From: Chthoniobacterales bacterium
Lineage (GTDB): Bacteria > Verrucomicrobiota > Verrucomicrobiia > Chthoniobacterales > UBA6821
Assembly: GCA_019747735.1 (NCBI GenBank)
Contig: JAIEQL010000032.1
Coordinates: 27,541 to 91,540 of the forward strand
Length of the DNA stretch: 64,000 nt
Direction: 5' to 3'
Below the pieces are notes generated by a model, which had not been told where the DNA came from, did not search any database, and saw nothing but the letters and a program-made list of their open reading frames with translations. The position numbers and the translations under genes were made by a program. Of this stretch, positions 55,475-64,000 are shown piece after piece; the stretch's first letter is position 1; each line of letters begins with the position of its first letter.

Positions 55475-57679
55475 CAAAGTTTGGGCTACTTTTTCTAGGG
55501 TGTAGCACTCAATCACATCTCCTGGTTCATATTCGGTAAAATCACCGAGGCGTATACCACATTCTAAGCCAGTTCTGACCTCTTTAACATCTTCGGTAAA
55601 ACGGCGCAATGTTGCCAAGCCCCCATCGTAGATAGCCTGGCGACGGCGCAACACACGAGCACGAGCTGTCCGTAAAATACGCCCATCAGTGACCATAGAA
55701 CCTGCCACCACCCCACGCGTAAGATCAAAAACTTGTTTGACGGTGGCATGCCCAATAATAGCTTCCCGCAACTCTGGCTCAAGTAAGCCTTCCATGGCCT
55801 CCCGCAGTTGATCTATTAATTCATAAATAATGCTATACAATTTTATTTGTATTCCCTCTCGGCGAGCGGCAGCAGCAGCAGAGTTTTCAACTTTAGTTCC
55901 AAAGCCAATAATGACGGCATTAGAAGCGCTTGCTAATAACACATCTGATTCACTAATAGGTCCGACAGCAGCATGAATAATCTTCAAATCAATTTTTGTT
56001 TGAGGAATATCAGCAAGAGCTCCGGTAATAGCTTCCAGAGAGCCTTGGACGTCGCTTTTTAAAATAATTTGAAGCGTTTTCTTTTGCTCTCCTTGAATGT
56101 TTTGAAAGAGATTTTCTAATGTTGCCCGCTGTGGAGCTGCAAGCTTCGTTCCACGTAACTGCTGAAGCCGTTCTTCACTCAACTGGCGAGCAGAACGTTC
56201 CTCCATCACGATGAGTTCGTCACCAGCATTAGGAAGCCCACTTAACCCTAATATTTTTACTGGAGTTGAAGGCCCCGCTTTTTTCACGGGCTTTCCAAGA
56301 TCATCAATGAGCTGTTTGACTTTACCCCAATAATTGCCACAGACAAAAGTATCTCCGATGGATAAAGTTCCGCTCTGGATAATAATAGTTGCTGTAGGAC
56401 CACGTCCTGCTTCTACTTGAGCCTCAATAACACTGCCACGAGCCTTAAGAGAAGGATTGGCTGTTAACTCGAGTACTTCTGCTTGAAGCAACATCATTTC
56501 CAAAAGATGCTCAATCCCCGCTCCTGTGGCTGCTGAGACTTCACAACAGATGGTTTCCCCTCCCCACTCTTCAGGAACCAAGCCATGTTCTTGAAGCTGC
56601 CTTTTCACACGATCGCTATTGGCTGAAGGAAGATCCATTTTATTAATGGCAATGATAATGGTGACTTTGGCTGCTTGAGCATGGCTCAATGCTTCCAACG
56701 TTTGTGGCATCAGGCCATCGTTAGCGGCAACCACCAACACCACAATATCAGTAATGTTAGCACCACGTGCTCTCATGGCAGTAAAAGCTGCATGTCCAGG
56801 AGTATCAATAAAGGTAATCAGTTTCCCATTACGCTCTATCATATAGGCACCAATATGCTGCGTGATGCCACCAGCTTCTCCAGAAGCTACTTTAGCACGG
56901 CGGATGGCATCCAGTAGGGATGTTTTGCCATGATCAACATGGCCCATAAAAGTAATAATAGGAGCTCGCGTTACTCTTTTTTCAGGCTTCTCTTCTTTGG
57001 GTGATGGAGGTGGCTGTGGCAACACTGCAACTGGCTCTACCTTGTGAATGCCAGCACCAGCAGTCCGTTGTTTCTCCCTCTCAAAAATAAAGCCATAACG
57101 CTCACACAACTTAGCAGCAACATCAACCTCCACCGATTGATTGATATTAGCAAAGATATTCATCTCCATGAGATCGTGAATCATCTTAAACGGCTTAACG
57201 TTCATCTGAACCGCCAACTCCTTAATCATAATAGGCGGTTTGATATGAATCACTTTTTGCTCTTCGGATGGAGACTCTTGGATAGGGTCCATTATTTTCT
57301 CAGCAACTTCCAAGGGAGTGCTCTCTGAAACTACAGTAGGTTCACTTTTCTTGGCACCGATACGGGGAAGGGCACGTCCTTTTGAAGCAGCAGGTTGTAA
57401 AGAGCGCACGGGTTGCTCTTCAATGAGAGAAAGATGTTCAAGTGGTTGAACAGGCTGCGGAGTTTCCTTAGAAAAAGCTTTAGCAATCTCTGTTTTTTTT
57501 GCGTCCAAAGAGTTCTTTTCTTTTTTTACAAGCGAAGAAGAAGAATTAGTGCTTCTCTGCCTCAATCCAGTTCTTCCAGTTTTAACCTCACTTTTCTTTT
57601 TAGATACTATTTTACTCCTACTTACTTCTTTAGTGGAAGAGGGCTTAGTAGCTTTTGAAGAAGATGCTTTGAGTGCCAT
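55472..57679 (-). CDS. infB: Translation initiation factor IF-2
   Basis: A GTPase that places initiator tRNA on the 30S subunit. The 735-residue product has a Ser/Lys-rich N-terminal region (about 1-120), an IF2-N domain, then the G motifs [38 protein letters not shown] and IAINKMDL, and domains II-IV ending [20 protein letters not shown]. The stop codon is supplied by the end of an inserted element; a small loss or change of C-terminal residues is possible. It is preceded by another element in the gap to nusA. Confidence 0.95.
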   Translation of the reverse strand: MALKASSSKATKPSSTKEVSRSKIVSKKKSEVKTGRTGLRQRSTNSSSSLVKKEKNSLDAKKTEIAKAFSKETPQPVQPLEHLSLIEEQPVRSLQPAASKGRALPRIGAKKSEPTVVSESTPLEVAEKIMDPIQESPSEEQKVIHIKPPIMIKELAVQMNVKPFKMIHDLMEMNIFANINQSVEVDVAAKLCERYGFIFEREKQRTAGAGIHKVEPVAVLPQPPPSPKEEKPEKRVTRAPIITFMGHVDHGKTSLLDAIRRAKVASGEAGGITQHIGAYMIERNGKLITFIDTPGHAAFTAMRARGANITDIVVLVVAANDGLMPQTLEALSHAQAAKVTIIIAINKMDLPSANSDRVKRQLQEHGLVPEEWGGETICCEVSAATGAGIEHLLEMMLLQAEVLELTANPSLKARGSVIEAQVEAGRGPTATIIIQSGTLSIGDTFVCGNYWGKVKQLIDDLGKPVKKAGPSTPVKILGLSGLPNAGDELIVMEERSARQLSEERLQQLRGTKLAAPQRATLENLFQNIQGEQKKTLQIILKSDVQGSLEAITGALADIPQTKIDLKIIHAAVGPISESDVLLASASNAVIIGFGTKVENSAAAAARREGIQIKLYSIIYELIDQLREAMEGLLEPELREAIIGHATVKQVFDLTRGVVAGSMVTDGRILRTARARVLRRRQAIYDGGLATLRRFTEDVKEVRTGLECGIRLGDFTEYEPGDVIECYTLEKVAQTL

Positions 57680-57702
57680 GGAGTTTTACTTAAGAACGTG
57701 AA

Positions 57703-57864
57703 TATACCTTTGTCGGATGAATTTTAGGTTTTTTTTACGGAGGAATTTTTGAAATTAGCCAGACGTCAGAGAGTGCTGCTACTGACGTAACAGCAGAGAT
57801 GATAACGCAGCTAGCGCCAAAAAGAACCAGTAAAAATTCCTAAAATTCATTCGAGAAAGGTATA
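57703..57864. mobile_element. Miniature inverted-repeat element, family E, in the nusA-infB gap
   Basis: 162 bp. The left end TATACCTTTGTCGGATGAAT and the right end (complement) TATACCTTTCTCGAATGAAT are near-perfect inverted repeats of about 28 bp. It separates nusA and infB, which are normally tightly linked. A single end of the same family lies at 31013-31056 after xerD. Confidence 0.8.
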
Positions 57865-57876
57865 AAATAAGGAAGT

Positions 57877-59124
57877 CTACTTTTCTGTATGCTGCATTGC
57901 TGCTTTGAGAATGATTTCAGCTCGCTCAAGATCACAATGGAGTAAGTCTGCAATATCGCTCGCTTCTACAGTGAGGATCACATCTAAAGAATTCATTCCA
58001 CCATCAGCTAAGATTTTGGCTTCCTGCTCTGTGATACCTAATACAGAAACCAGCTCTTGAGCTGCCCCTGCGACTTGTTGTTCAAAAACTTGAGCTGCAG
58101 TACGATCTTCGCTGATATCAAGTTCCCAACCAGTAAGGCGGGATGTTAAACGAGCATTTTGACCACGTTTGCCAATAGTAAGAGCCAAGTCTTCTTTCTC
58201 AACAGTAATCCTCACGGTATGGGCCGCTGCATCAACTTCAATAGTTCTTATCCTAGCTGGCTTGAGTGCTTCTTTGACAAGCTCCTTAGGATCTTCATAC
58301 CAACGGATGATGTCGATCTTTTCGTTATTTAATTCGCGAACAATATTTTTCACCCGAGCTCCGCGAACACCGACACAAGCACCTACTGGGTCAACTTTTT
58401 CATTAGGGCTATAAACTGCTATTTTGGTGCGTACTCCTGGTTCACGAGCAATAGCACGAATTTGTACTGTATGATCTGCAATTTCGCTGACTTCCATTTC
58501 AAAAAGCCGGCGAATGAAATTAGGATGGCTGCGAGAGAGTATGATTTCAGGACCACGACTTGTATTTTCAACCGCAAGAACATAGGCCCGCAAACGATCT
58601 CCGATGTTATATTCCTCGCTTGAAACACGTTCTTTATAAGGCATCATCGCTTCAAATTTACCAAGATCGACAATGATATCTTGCCGCTCAAAACGACGCA
58701 CTGTACCACTTACAACTTCACCAGCACGATCTCTGAACTCTTCATAAATCATGTTTTTTTCTATCTGGCGAATACGCTGTGTAATGGCTTGGCGTGCTGT
58801 TTGAGCCGCAATACGGCCAAAATCAGAAGGGGTAACTTCTACTTCAACTTCACCACCAATAACAGCTGTTTCATCGAGCTGCTTGGCACGCATTAAGCTA
58901 ATCTCTTCTTGAGGATTAGTGACTCGCTCTACAATAATGGGCTTGGCAAAAGCACGTATTTGGCCACTTTTGGGATTGATATCGATACGAACCTCACGAG
59001 AAATCGAAAAGCTTTTTTTTGCAGCTGCAACAAGGGCTGTTGAGATCGCTTCTATGAGCACCTCACGTTTAATACTTTTTTCACGCTCAAGATAATCGAG
59101 CATGGCAATAAATTCAGAATTCAT
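57877..59124 (-). CDS. nusA: Transcription termination/antitermination factor NusA
   Basis: Binds RNA polymerase and RNA to modulate pausing, termination and antitermination. The 415-residue product has the N-terminal polymerase-binding domain, S1 domain (GEVVSGTVRRFERQDIIVDL), two KH domains (VGACVGVRGARVKNIVRELN; LTIGKRGQNARLTSRLTGWE) and a C-terminal HhH-like segment. The first gene of the operon is normally rimP; here nth on the other strand lies upstream, so rimP is missing from this location. Confidence 0.95.
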   Translation of the reverse strand: MNSEFIAMLDYLEREKSIKREVLIEAISTALVAAAKKSFSISREVRIDINPKSGQIRAFAKPIIVERVTNPQEEISLMRAKQLDETAVIGGEVEVEVTPSDFGRIAAQTARQAITQRIRQIEKNMIYEEFRDRAGEVVSGTVRRFERQDIIVDLGKFEAMMPYKERVSSEEYNIGDRLRAYVLAVENTSRGPEIILSRSHPNFIRRLFEMEVSEIADHTVQIRAIAREPGVRTKIAVYSPNEKVDPVGACVGVRGARVKNIVRELNNEKIDIIRWYEDPKELVKEALKPARIRTIEVDAAAHTVRITVEKEDLALTIGKRGQNARLTSRLTGWELDISEDRTAAQVFEQQVAGAAQELVSVLGITEQEAKILADGGMNSLDVILTVEASDIADLLHCDLERAEIILKAAMQHTEK

Positions 59125-59284
59125 GTCTTAATAATAATTTCTATCTTTCTTTCAATAACGCATTGAGAACTGATTACTATGAAGGCCCATTGCAAAATGG
59201 TCAATGCAGAAGGAAGGAAAAGTCATTTCTCTTTTTTATTTTATGAATTGCAACTATTCAGCATGCTTCATAAGAGTTAGATTC

Positions 59285-59992
59285 ATGAATTCCACTAAAG
59301 AACAAAAGCTTCTTAAAAAAAGAGCACATCTTATTTTCCACCGATTGCAGGAGCTGTACCCAGAGGCTCATTGTGAGCTTGATTACAGCAATCCATTGGA
59401 GTTGCTTGTGGCCACCATTCTTTCAGCACAATGCACTGACGTTCGTGTCAATAAAGTAACACCCGCTCTTTTTCAACGGTGTCCTAGCGTGACTGACTAT
59501 GCTTCTATTACTCAAGAAGAGTTAGAACAACTCATCCACTCAACAGGTTTTTTCCGCAGCAAAGCAACAGCGATTCGACGCACTGCAGAAGCCCTTATCA
59601 AGGAGCATGGAGGTCATGTTCCTCAATCACAACATAAGCTCTCAGCACTTCCTGGTGTGGGACGTAAAACAGCCAATGTTGTTTTAAGCAACGCCTTTGA
59701 TATTCATGAGGGAATCGCTGTAGATACCCATGTAAAGCGGCTTTCACAACGTTTGGATCTTACCAAACAACAGTATCCAGAAAAGATAGAACAAGATCTC
59801 ATGAAGCTTTTTGATACTCCTGATTGGGGCAAACTCAGTCACTATCTTGTTTGGCATGGCAGACGCTGTTGTTTTGCACGCAAACCCAATTGTGCAGACT
59901 GCCTATTGCACGATATTTGTCCTTCAGCTTATTCGAGCAATTTTTCCAAAGTAGCATCAGGAGGCGCTCCCAAGCCTCTTGCCTTGGTGTAA
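59285..59992 (+). CDS. nth: Endonuclease III
   Basis: Removes oxidised pyrimidines and nicks abasic sites. The approximately 235-residue product has the helix-hairpin-helix LSALPGVGRKTANVVLSNAF with the catalytic Lys, AVDTHVKRLSQRL with the catalytic Asp, and the 4Fe-4S ligands C-x6-C-x2-C-x5-C (CFARKPNCADCLLHDIC). ATG at 59285 gives the usual start; the frame is open back to 59204. Its 3' end overlaps the opposite-strand TPR gene by 64 bases. Confidence 0.94.
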   Translation: MNSTKEQKLLKKRAHLIFHRLQELYPEAHCELDYSNPLELLVATILSAQCTDVRVNKVTPALFQRCPSVTDYASITQEELEQLIHSTGFFRSKATAIRRTAEALIKEHGGHVPQSQHKLSALPGVGRKTANVVLSNAFDIHEGIAVDTHVKRLSQRLDLTKQQYPEKIEQDLMKLFDTPDWGKLSHYLVWHGRRCCFARKPNCADCLLHDICPSAYSSNFSKVASGGAPKPLALV

Positions 59993-62241
59993 TGCTGCTT
60001 TGCCATTTCCTTAGACGGTGGTTTTCCCGTAGCATAAATGACGGCTAAATTAAAATGAGCATCAGCATATTGCGGATTCATTTCCAACGCCTTCATAATT
60101 TCACTCTCTCCCGCTTTTCCTTTCCCAGCGGCCGCTAAAACGATACCAAGGTAATTATGTGCCGTGAAATCTTGGTCATTGATAGCAATGGCTTGGCGCA
60201 ACACTTTTTCTGCCTCATCCATCCGCTCTTGGCGATAATGGACAATGCCGAGTGTCGTCAGTGCAAATGATTTTTTAGAATCAAGCACTATCGCTTTTTT
60301 AAGTGTTTCTTCAGCGCTGGACATTTTTCCAAGCTGAAACTCCACAACGCCTAAATTAGAAAGCGTCAAATAATCTTTAGGAACAACCGCCAAAGCACTC
60401 TGAAAATCTTTTTCTGCCTCCTTATAATTTTGTTGCTCAAACTCCTCCTTAGCTCTTGCAATTACTTTATGATAATCCTCTGTTGTTACTTTAAGATCTT
60501 TTTCAGAAGGGGCATTGGTAGCAACACTCACTGTAGCAGTCGTATTATTGGAAGCAGCAGAAGTGGAAACGTTGGTATCAAGAGGAGTCGCACTGTTGCT
60601 TGAAAGGGCCTCTTTTTTAGAAGCAGCAACCGAAAGCACCATGGTTTCTTCTTCCTCATCTTCAGAGGAAGGGGGGAGTGGTGCATCTTTAAAAAGAGCA
60701 CGTTCTTGGGGAGTTAATTTAACTGGCTTTACTAGCTTTTTAAGCTCGGTAGAAAGAGTCGTTGAATTGAGTTTTAATTTTTCAAGTTCCTCTGTGATCA
60801 ATTTTTTTGTTTGCTGCCGCTTAGCCTCTGCTTTTAGTTCCCGCATGACAATTCCCTTGAGCAATTCATTTTCAGCAATTGCCTTTTCTTCAACAGGGTG
60901 TTCTTTTTGATTTTTTTTCAAAGTCGCAAGTTCTTCATTTTTTGCATCAAACTCTTTTTTTAGCCCTTGATAACGATCGTCTTTACTTTGCAGCTCAGTC
61001 TGCAAAGCAGATAATTTCTCATTTGCAGCGGCTAGTTCTTTCTGAAATTTTTCAGAATCTTGGCGAGCTACTACCAATTCTTTTTCTTTATTTTCCAAAA
61101 GACGGTTCTTTTCCGGTTCCGCTTGTTCTAAAGCTGCAATTTTTTTATCAGACTCTGTGAGTTTCTTAGCGCTCTGCTCTAACTGGCCTGTAAGAGTAGC
61201 ATGTTGTTGTTGGAGCTCTTCAACGCGCAGGCGCAAGGAAGCGGTCTCTTGGGCTTCTTTTTTAGCGGAAGCAAGAGAACTGGTCACTTCTTGAAGCTGC
61301 TTTTGAAGCGCTTCTTTTTGTCCATTGGTGGCATCCCTTTCATGATAGGCTACTGCAAGCTTTTCATGCAGTGCTGCTGAGATATTCTTTTCCGCATTGA
61401 TAGTCATCTGAAGCTGTTCAAGCCGTCCTTTAGCTTCTACTCCAGCTGCAAGAGAATCAGTAGCCTGTTTGAGATGCTGCTGCAGCAAACTATTTTCTTC
61501 TAAGATCACCTCTTTGTCAGCACTCAGCGCCGTAACTTTTCCTTCTAATGCATGAACTGATTGCTGCAACTGAGCTTCTTGCTGTAAGTGTTTGGAACGG
61601 ATTTTAGAAAGGTCACTTTTTAAATCGATTGCTTGTCGCTCTGTTTTTTCTAGCTGCGACTTCATATCCACAATCATCACCTTGGAGTGATCAAGCTCTG
61701 TTGCCTGATCGGCAATAGTATTATGAGCTTTTTCCAAATCCTCCATGGCTTTTTTGAGTTGCTTTTGAAGCAATGCAACCTCTTGATCTGACACACCGGA
61801 TTTAGAATCAACACTTATATTGGAGGGCGGAATAATAGAGATACTTGGATTATCGGCCTTTGGAGCCATTATTCTATTGGCTTGATGAGAAGGGGGGGGC
61901 ACCTCTTGCTCTTGATAGGGAGTGCTATTGACACTACTTCCAGAACCTACAGCAAGCCGTTCAAGACTCTTGGCAACTTTGGCTAGTCTGTAATCAACGA
62001 CAGCCTTTTGCCAATCAGGATAATTGGCACTCAAATGCATCAAGATGCTCTGAGAAAATTGATATTTTTCCAATGCCTCACTTCTTTTTCCTCCACGTTC
62101 GAATTGCTCAGCTTGTTGAAAATTTTGATAAGCCGTTAGAAAATCCTCCGCTGGATCATTGGCTGCTATTGCCACTGGCAAGGAACTCAGAAAAAAAAGT
62201 GACCCCAAGAGCAAAACACAGGCATTTTTCCTATCCATCAT
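59929..62241 (-). CDS. Exported coiled-coil/TPR protein
   Basis: The approximately 770-residue protein has a signal peptide (MMDRKNACVLLLGSLFFLSS ending near VAIA). Next come a short helical repeat (AEQFERGGKRSEALEKYQFS) and a long coiled coil of Lys/Glu/Gln heptads (about residues 160-480). An acidic linker with an Ala/Thr stretch follows. Four or five C-terminal TPRs (about 590-770) include YLTLSNLGVVEFQLGKMSSA and FTAHNYLGIVLAAAGKGKAG. It probably acts as an envelope scaffold, but no partner can be named. Confidence 0.75.
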   Translation of the reverse strand: MMDRKNACVLLLGSLFFLSSLPVAIAANDPAEDFLTAYQNFQQAEQFERGGKRSEALEKYQFSQSILMHLSANYPDWQKAVVDYRLAKVAKSLERLAVGSGSSVNSTPYQEQEVPPPSHQANRIMAPKADNPSISIIPPSNISVDSKSGVSDQEVALLQKQLKKAMEDLEKAHNTIADQATELDHSKVMIVDMKSQLEKTERQAIDLKSDLSKIRSKHLQQEAQLQQSVHALEGKVTALSADKEVILEENSLLQQHLKQATDSLAAGVEAKGRLEQLQMTINAEKNISAALHEKLAVAYHERDATNGQKEALQKQLQEVTSSLASAKKEAQETASLRLRVEELQQQHATLTGQLEQSAKKLTESDKKIAALEQAEPEKNRLLENKEKELVVARQDSEKFQKELAAANEKLSALQTELQSKDDRYQGLKKEFDAKNEELATLKKNQKEHPVEEKAIAENELLKGIVMRELKAEAKRQQTKKLITEELEKLKLNSTTLSTELKKLVKPVKLTPQERALFKDAPLPPSSEDEEEETMVLSVAASKKEALSSNSATPLDTNVSTSAASNNTTATVSVATNAPSEKDLKVTTEDYHKVIARAKEEFEQQNYKEAEKDFQSALAVVPKDYLTLSNLGVVEFQLGKMSSAEETLKKAIVLDSKKSFALTTLGIVHYRQERMDEAEKVLRQAIAINDQDFTAHNYLGIVLAAAGKGKAGESEIMKALEMNPQYADAHFNLAVIYATGKPPSKEMAKQHYTKARGLGAPPDATLEKLLE

Positions 62242-62361
62242 ACAAAAGAAGAACATCGGATCACGCTATCTGAGAAGTCTCTTGAGTGCAATTCCGTAGC
62301 AATGATATTTTCGAGCTAGCCCTGTTACGCAGTTGATATCCGCGCGGGCATGCCCTAACTT

Positions 62362-63258
62362 ATGAATTCTCAGCAACATACTTTTCCACAATTCATCACC
62401 CCTAACTGGCACGACTACCAGCTGCTCAATTCTGGAGATGGAATGAAACAAGAACGCTGGGGCGACTTGATCCTCATTCGTCCTGATACTGCTGCTACTT
62501 GGCCACGAAAGAACTTAGAGGAATGGCAACAATGGGATGGATGGTTTCATGCCGACCAAAAGAGAAGCCATGGTTACTGGGAATGGAAAAAGAAGAAACC
62601 TCATCCTTGGATTATCCGTTACTGCGATCTTCCATTTTCTGTTCATCCGACAACCTCTAAGCAATTAGGACTTTTTCCTGAACAGGCAGTCAATTGGGAT
62701 TGGTGTATGCAAAAAATAAAAATATCCCTCACTCAACGCCATTCTATAAGGCTTCTCAACCTCTTTGGTTATACAGGAGTAGCCACGATAGCAGCAGCTC
62801 AAGCAGGCGCCTCTGTGTGTCATGTCGATGCTTCTAAAGCAATGGTCTCTTGGTGTTCTCAAAATGCAGCGCTGTTGGGAAAAAAGTTGCCCATTCGTTT
62901 TATCGTGGATGATTGTTTAAAATTCCTCCAACGAGAAGAGCGCCGAGGTCAACGTTATGATGCGATTATTTTAGATCCTCCCACTTTTGGACGTGGAGCT
63001 CATGGAGAAACCTGGAAAATCGAAGATCAATTGATAACACTCTTGCAAAGCTGTAAAGGACTCCTAGGCGAAGCTCCCCTTTTCCTTTTGATGAACACTT
63101 ATTCGGCAACACTCTCCCCTCTCCTGCTCCAAAAAATCTGTGAGGAGATTTTTCCGAAAGAAAAAAAGAGTAAGCTAACCATTGCTTGCTTGGGCTTGAA
63201 AGGAAGCAGCGATCAAAAGATACTTCCCTGCGGGATAACTACGCGATGGGAAGCTTGA
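62362..63258 (+). CDS. Class I SAM-dependent methyltransferase, RlmI/RlmK-like
   Basis: The 298-residue product has the SAM-binding motif RLLNLFGYTGVATIAAAQAG, the acidic VCHVDASKAMVSW, IRFIVDDCLKFLQRE and the DPPTFGRG catalytic-type motif, as in 23S rRNA methyltransferases of the RlmI/YwbD group. No PUA domain is seen at the N-terminus, unlike typical RlmI. The target is probably rRNA, but this is inferred. Confidence 0.8.
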   Translation: MNSQQHTFPQFITPNWHDYQLLNSGDGMKQERWGDLILIRPDTAATWPRKNLEEWQQWDGWFHADQKRSHGYWEWKKKKPHPWIIRYCDLPFSVHPTTSKQLGLFPEQAVNWDWCMQKIKISLTQRHSIRLLNLFGYTGVATIAAAQAGASVCHVDASKAMVSWCSQNAALLGKKLPIRFIVDDCLKFLQREERRGQRYDAIILDPPTFGRGAHGETWKIEDQLITLLQSCKGLLGEAPLFLLMNTYSATLSPLLLQKICEEIFPKEKKSKLTIACLGLKGSSDQKILPCGITTRWEA

Positions 63259-63309
63259 TGAAGGTAGTTTGTCTGCGTTAGCAGATCATCATTCTTATCT
63301 TCTAACCTC

Positions 63310-64000
63310 TCATTCGCTATCTAACTCGCTAAACCCTGATGGCAAGGGGTTCGAATGCTCAGAGTGATCAGGAGAAATGTCCCAAGAGTCCTCTAACGAG
63401 TTCTCTTCTTTAGCTCCTTCTTCCTCCTCTAAGAGCTTCAAAAGATCAGAAACACTCCAAGAGCGAGAGGAAGCAGGAGGTGAAAGATCAAGGGATGCGT
63501 CGCTGGAATCGTGATCTCCTTTCCGCTCATCGATGGGAACAATTTTCCTCTCTCTTATTCTTTGAGCCGCTTGAGAGAGCTTGGTGCGGTCCTGTTCCTT
63601 TTTATTAAAGACATATTTCACAGCAACGAATGTTCCAGCAAAGATTCCTAAAATGGGAACCCCAGCATTGATAAAAGTTGTACTATCAAAAAAAGGCTCC
63701 TCAGTATTCTCAGTCTCAGAGGAAGAAGAGTTGGTAGGAGGCTGGGAGTGCATCGGAGAGGCTGTCCTTAAGGAAGTGGGCTTGGTGCTTTTTTTCGACT
63801 GAGTTGGAGCGCGGCTTGGGAGTCTGCTTGGACGATGACTCGGAGCAAGAGAGGGAATGCGGCTTGGGAGCCATGTGGGAAGGAGTGTTGGGATGAGTAA
63901 AGAGAATGCCTTAGGAGCTTTTGTGGGAACGAAGCTTGGTGAAAGTGAAGGACTCATGGTTGGCCTTACGCTTGGAGAAGCCGATGGAATCAAGCTAGGA
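63310..64000 (-). CDS. Membrane protein with Pro-Ser/Thr tetrapeptide repeats, N-terminus beyond window
   Basis: The frame is open to the right edge, so the start lies outside. The visible N-terminal part is a run of P-S/T-x-x units (for example SPSVRPTMSPSLSPSFVPT) resembling stalk repeats of eukaryotic and bacterial surface proteins. After a Ser-rich stretch come one membrane segment (FINAGVPILGIFAGTFVAVK) and a charged tail of about 100 residues rich in Asp, Glu and Ser. The repeat region is probably outside the membrane and the tail inside. Function not recognised. Confidence 0.6.
   Translation of the reverse strand, partial: PSLIPSASPSVRPTMSPSLSPSFVPTKAPKAFSLLIPTLLPTWLPSRIPSLAPSHRPSRLPSRAPTQSKKSTKPTSLRTASPMHSQPPTNSSSSETENTEEPFFDSTTFINAGVPILGIFAGTFVAVKYVFNKKEQDRTKLSQAAQRIRERKIVPIDERKGDHDSSDASLDLSPPASSRSWSVSDLLKLLEEEEGAKEENSLEDSWDISPDHSEHSNPLPSGFSELDSE

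Overview
The window (64 kb, moderately AT-rich) is chromosomal DNA of a Gram-negative bacterium. It carries a retrograde outer-membrane lipid transporter (mlaE-mlaF-mlaD), undecaprenyl diphosphate synthase, meso-diaminopimelate-type lysine synthesis (lysA), a murein-peptide epimerase and many secreted or membrane proteins. A primary sigma factor with a very long Lys/Ala/Pro-rich N-terminal tail, the gene order nusA-infB-rbfA-nrnA and the sulfate-activation genes suggest the PVC superphylum, most likely Verrucomicrobiota. This is inference from gene style only; no rRNA is present. Large exported low-complexity proteins, an Rpn-type nuclease and many short repeats fit a host-associated or amoeba-associated lifestyle, but do not prove it.

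Layout. 1-1768: ppk1, cut by the left edge. 2214-6333: mlaEFD, a secreted protein of unknown function and a sugar nucleotidyltransferase. 6364-8628: a large exported protein. 9151-14007: rpoD, dnaG and a periplasmic SRPBCC protein. 14028-15534: a nonsense-broken gene and an Rpn-like nuclease. 16094-23604: icd, gltX, uppS, a membrane-anchored protein, a MidA-type methyltransferase and a HAD phosphatase. 23633-30105: a surface-glycan cluster (ThDP enzyme, NeuB-like synthase, GT2 glycosyltransferase, large membrane protein). 30115-34671: xer recombinase, fabI, a GlcD-type oxidase and a dipeptide epimerase. 34758-35420: a toxin-like gene broken by a miniature element, plus its overlapping partner. 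35490-40372: ligA, a DUF1016 nuclease, an acetyltransferase and lysA. 40457-43811: a lipase-like hydrolase, a small membrane protein, pyrB and cysD. 44102-45185: a RAYT transposase cassette. 45370-48885: a LOG-family protein, a 2-hydroxyacid dehydrogenase and cysNC. 48831-53656: an AI-2E-family permease, a PHP phosphoesterase and a large exported repeat protein. 53679-59124: nrnA, rbfA, infB and nusA. 59285-64000: nth, a TPR/coiled-coil protein, a SAM methyltransferase and the end of a Pro/Ser-repeat membrane protein.

The most striking content is between and inside genes. I count seven families (called A to G here) of about 145-175 bp elements with terminal inverted repeats, mostly bounded by TA dinucleotides in the style of Tc1/mariner-IS630 MITEs. 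Several occur twice in opposite orientation. Three families with unrelated ends share a hairpin-bearing core of about 85-90 bp. One copy interrupts a BrnT-like toxin gene so that exact removal restores the frame. Another is nested inside a further element whose end supplies the infB stop codon. A second system is a RAYT transposase flanked by perfect 23-bp inverted repeats that begin GGGGTCAGT. Related GGGGTCAG...CTGACCCC elements are inserted twice, in frame, into the nucleotidyltransferase gene, and each adds almost the same 20-residue peptide.

Shine-Dalgarno sequences are rare in front of the housekeeping genes. No CRISPR array, rRNA or tRNA gene was recognised.
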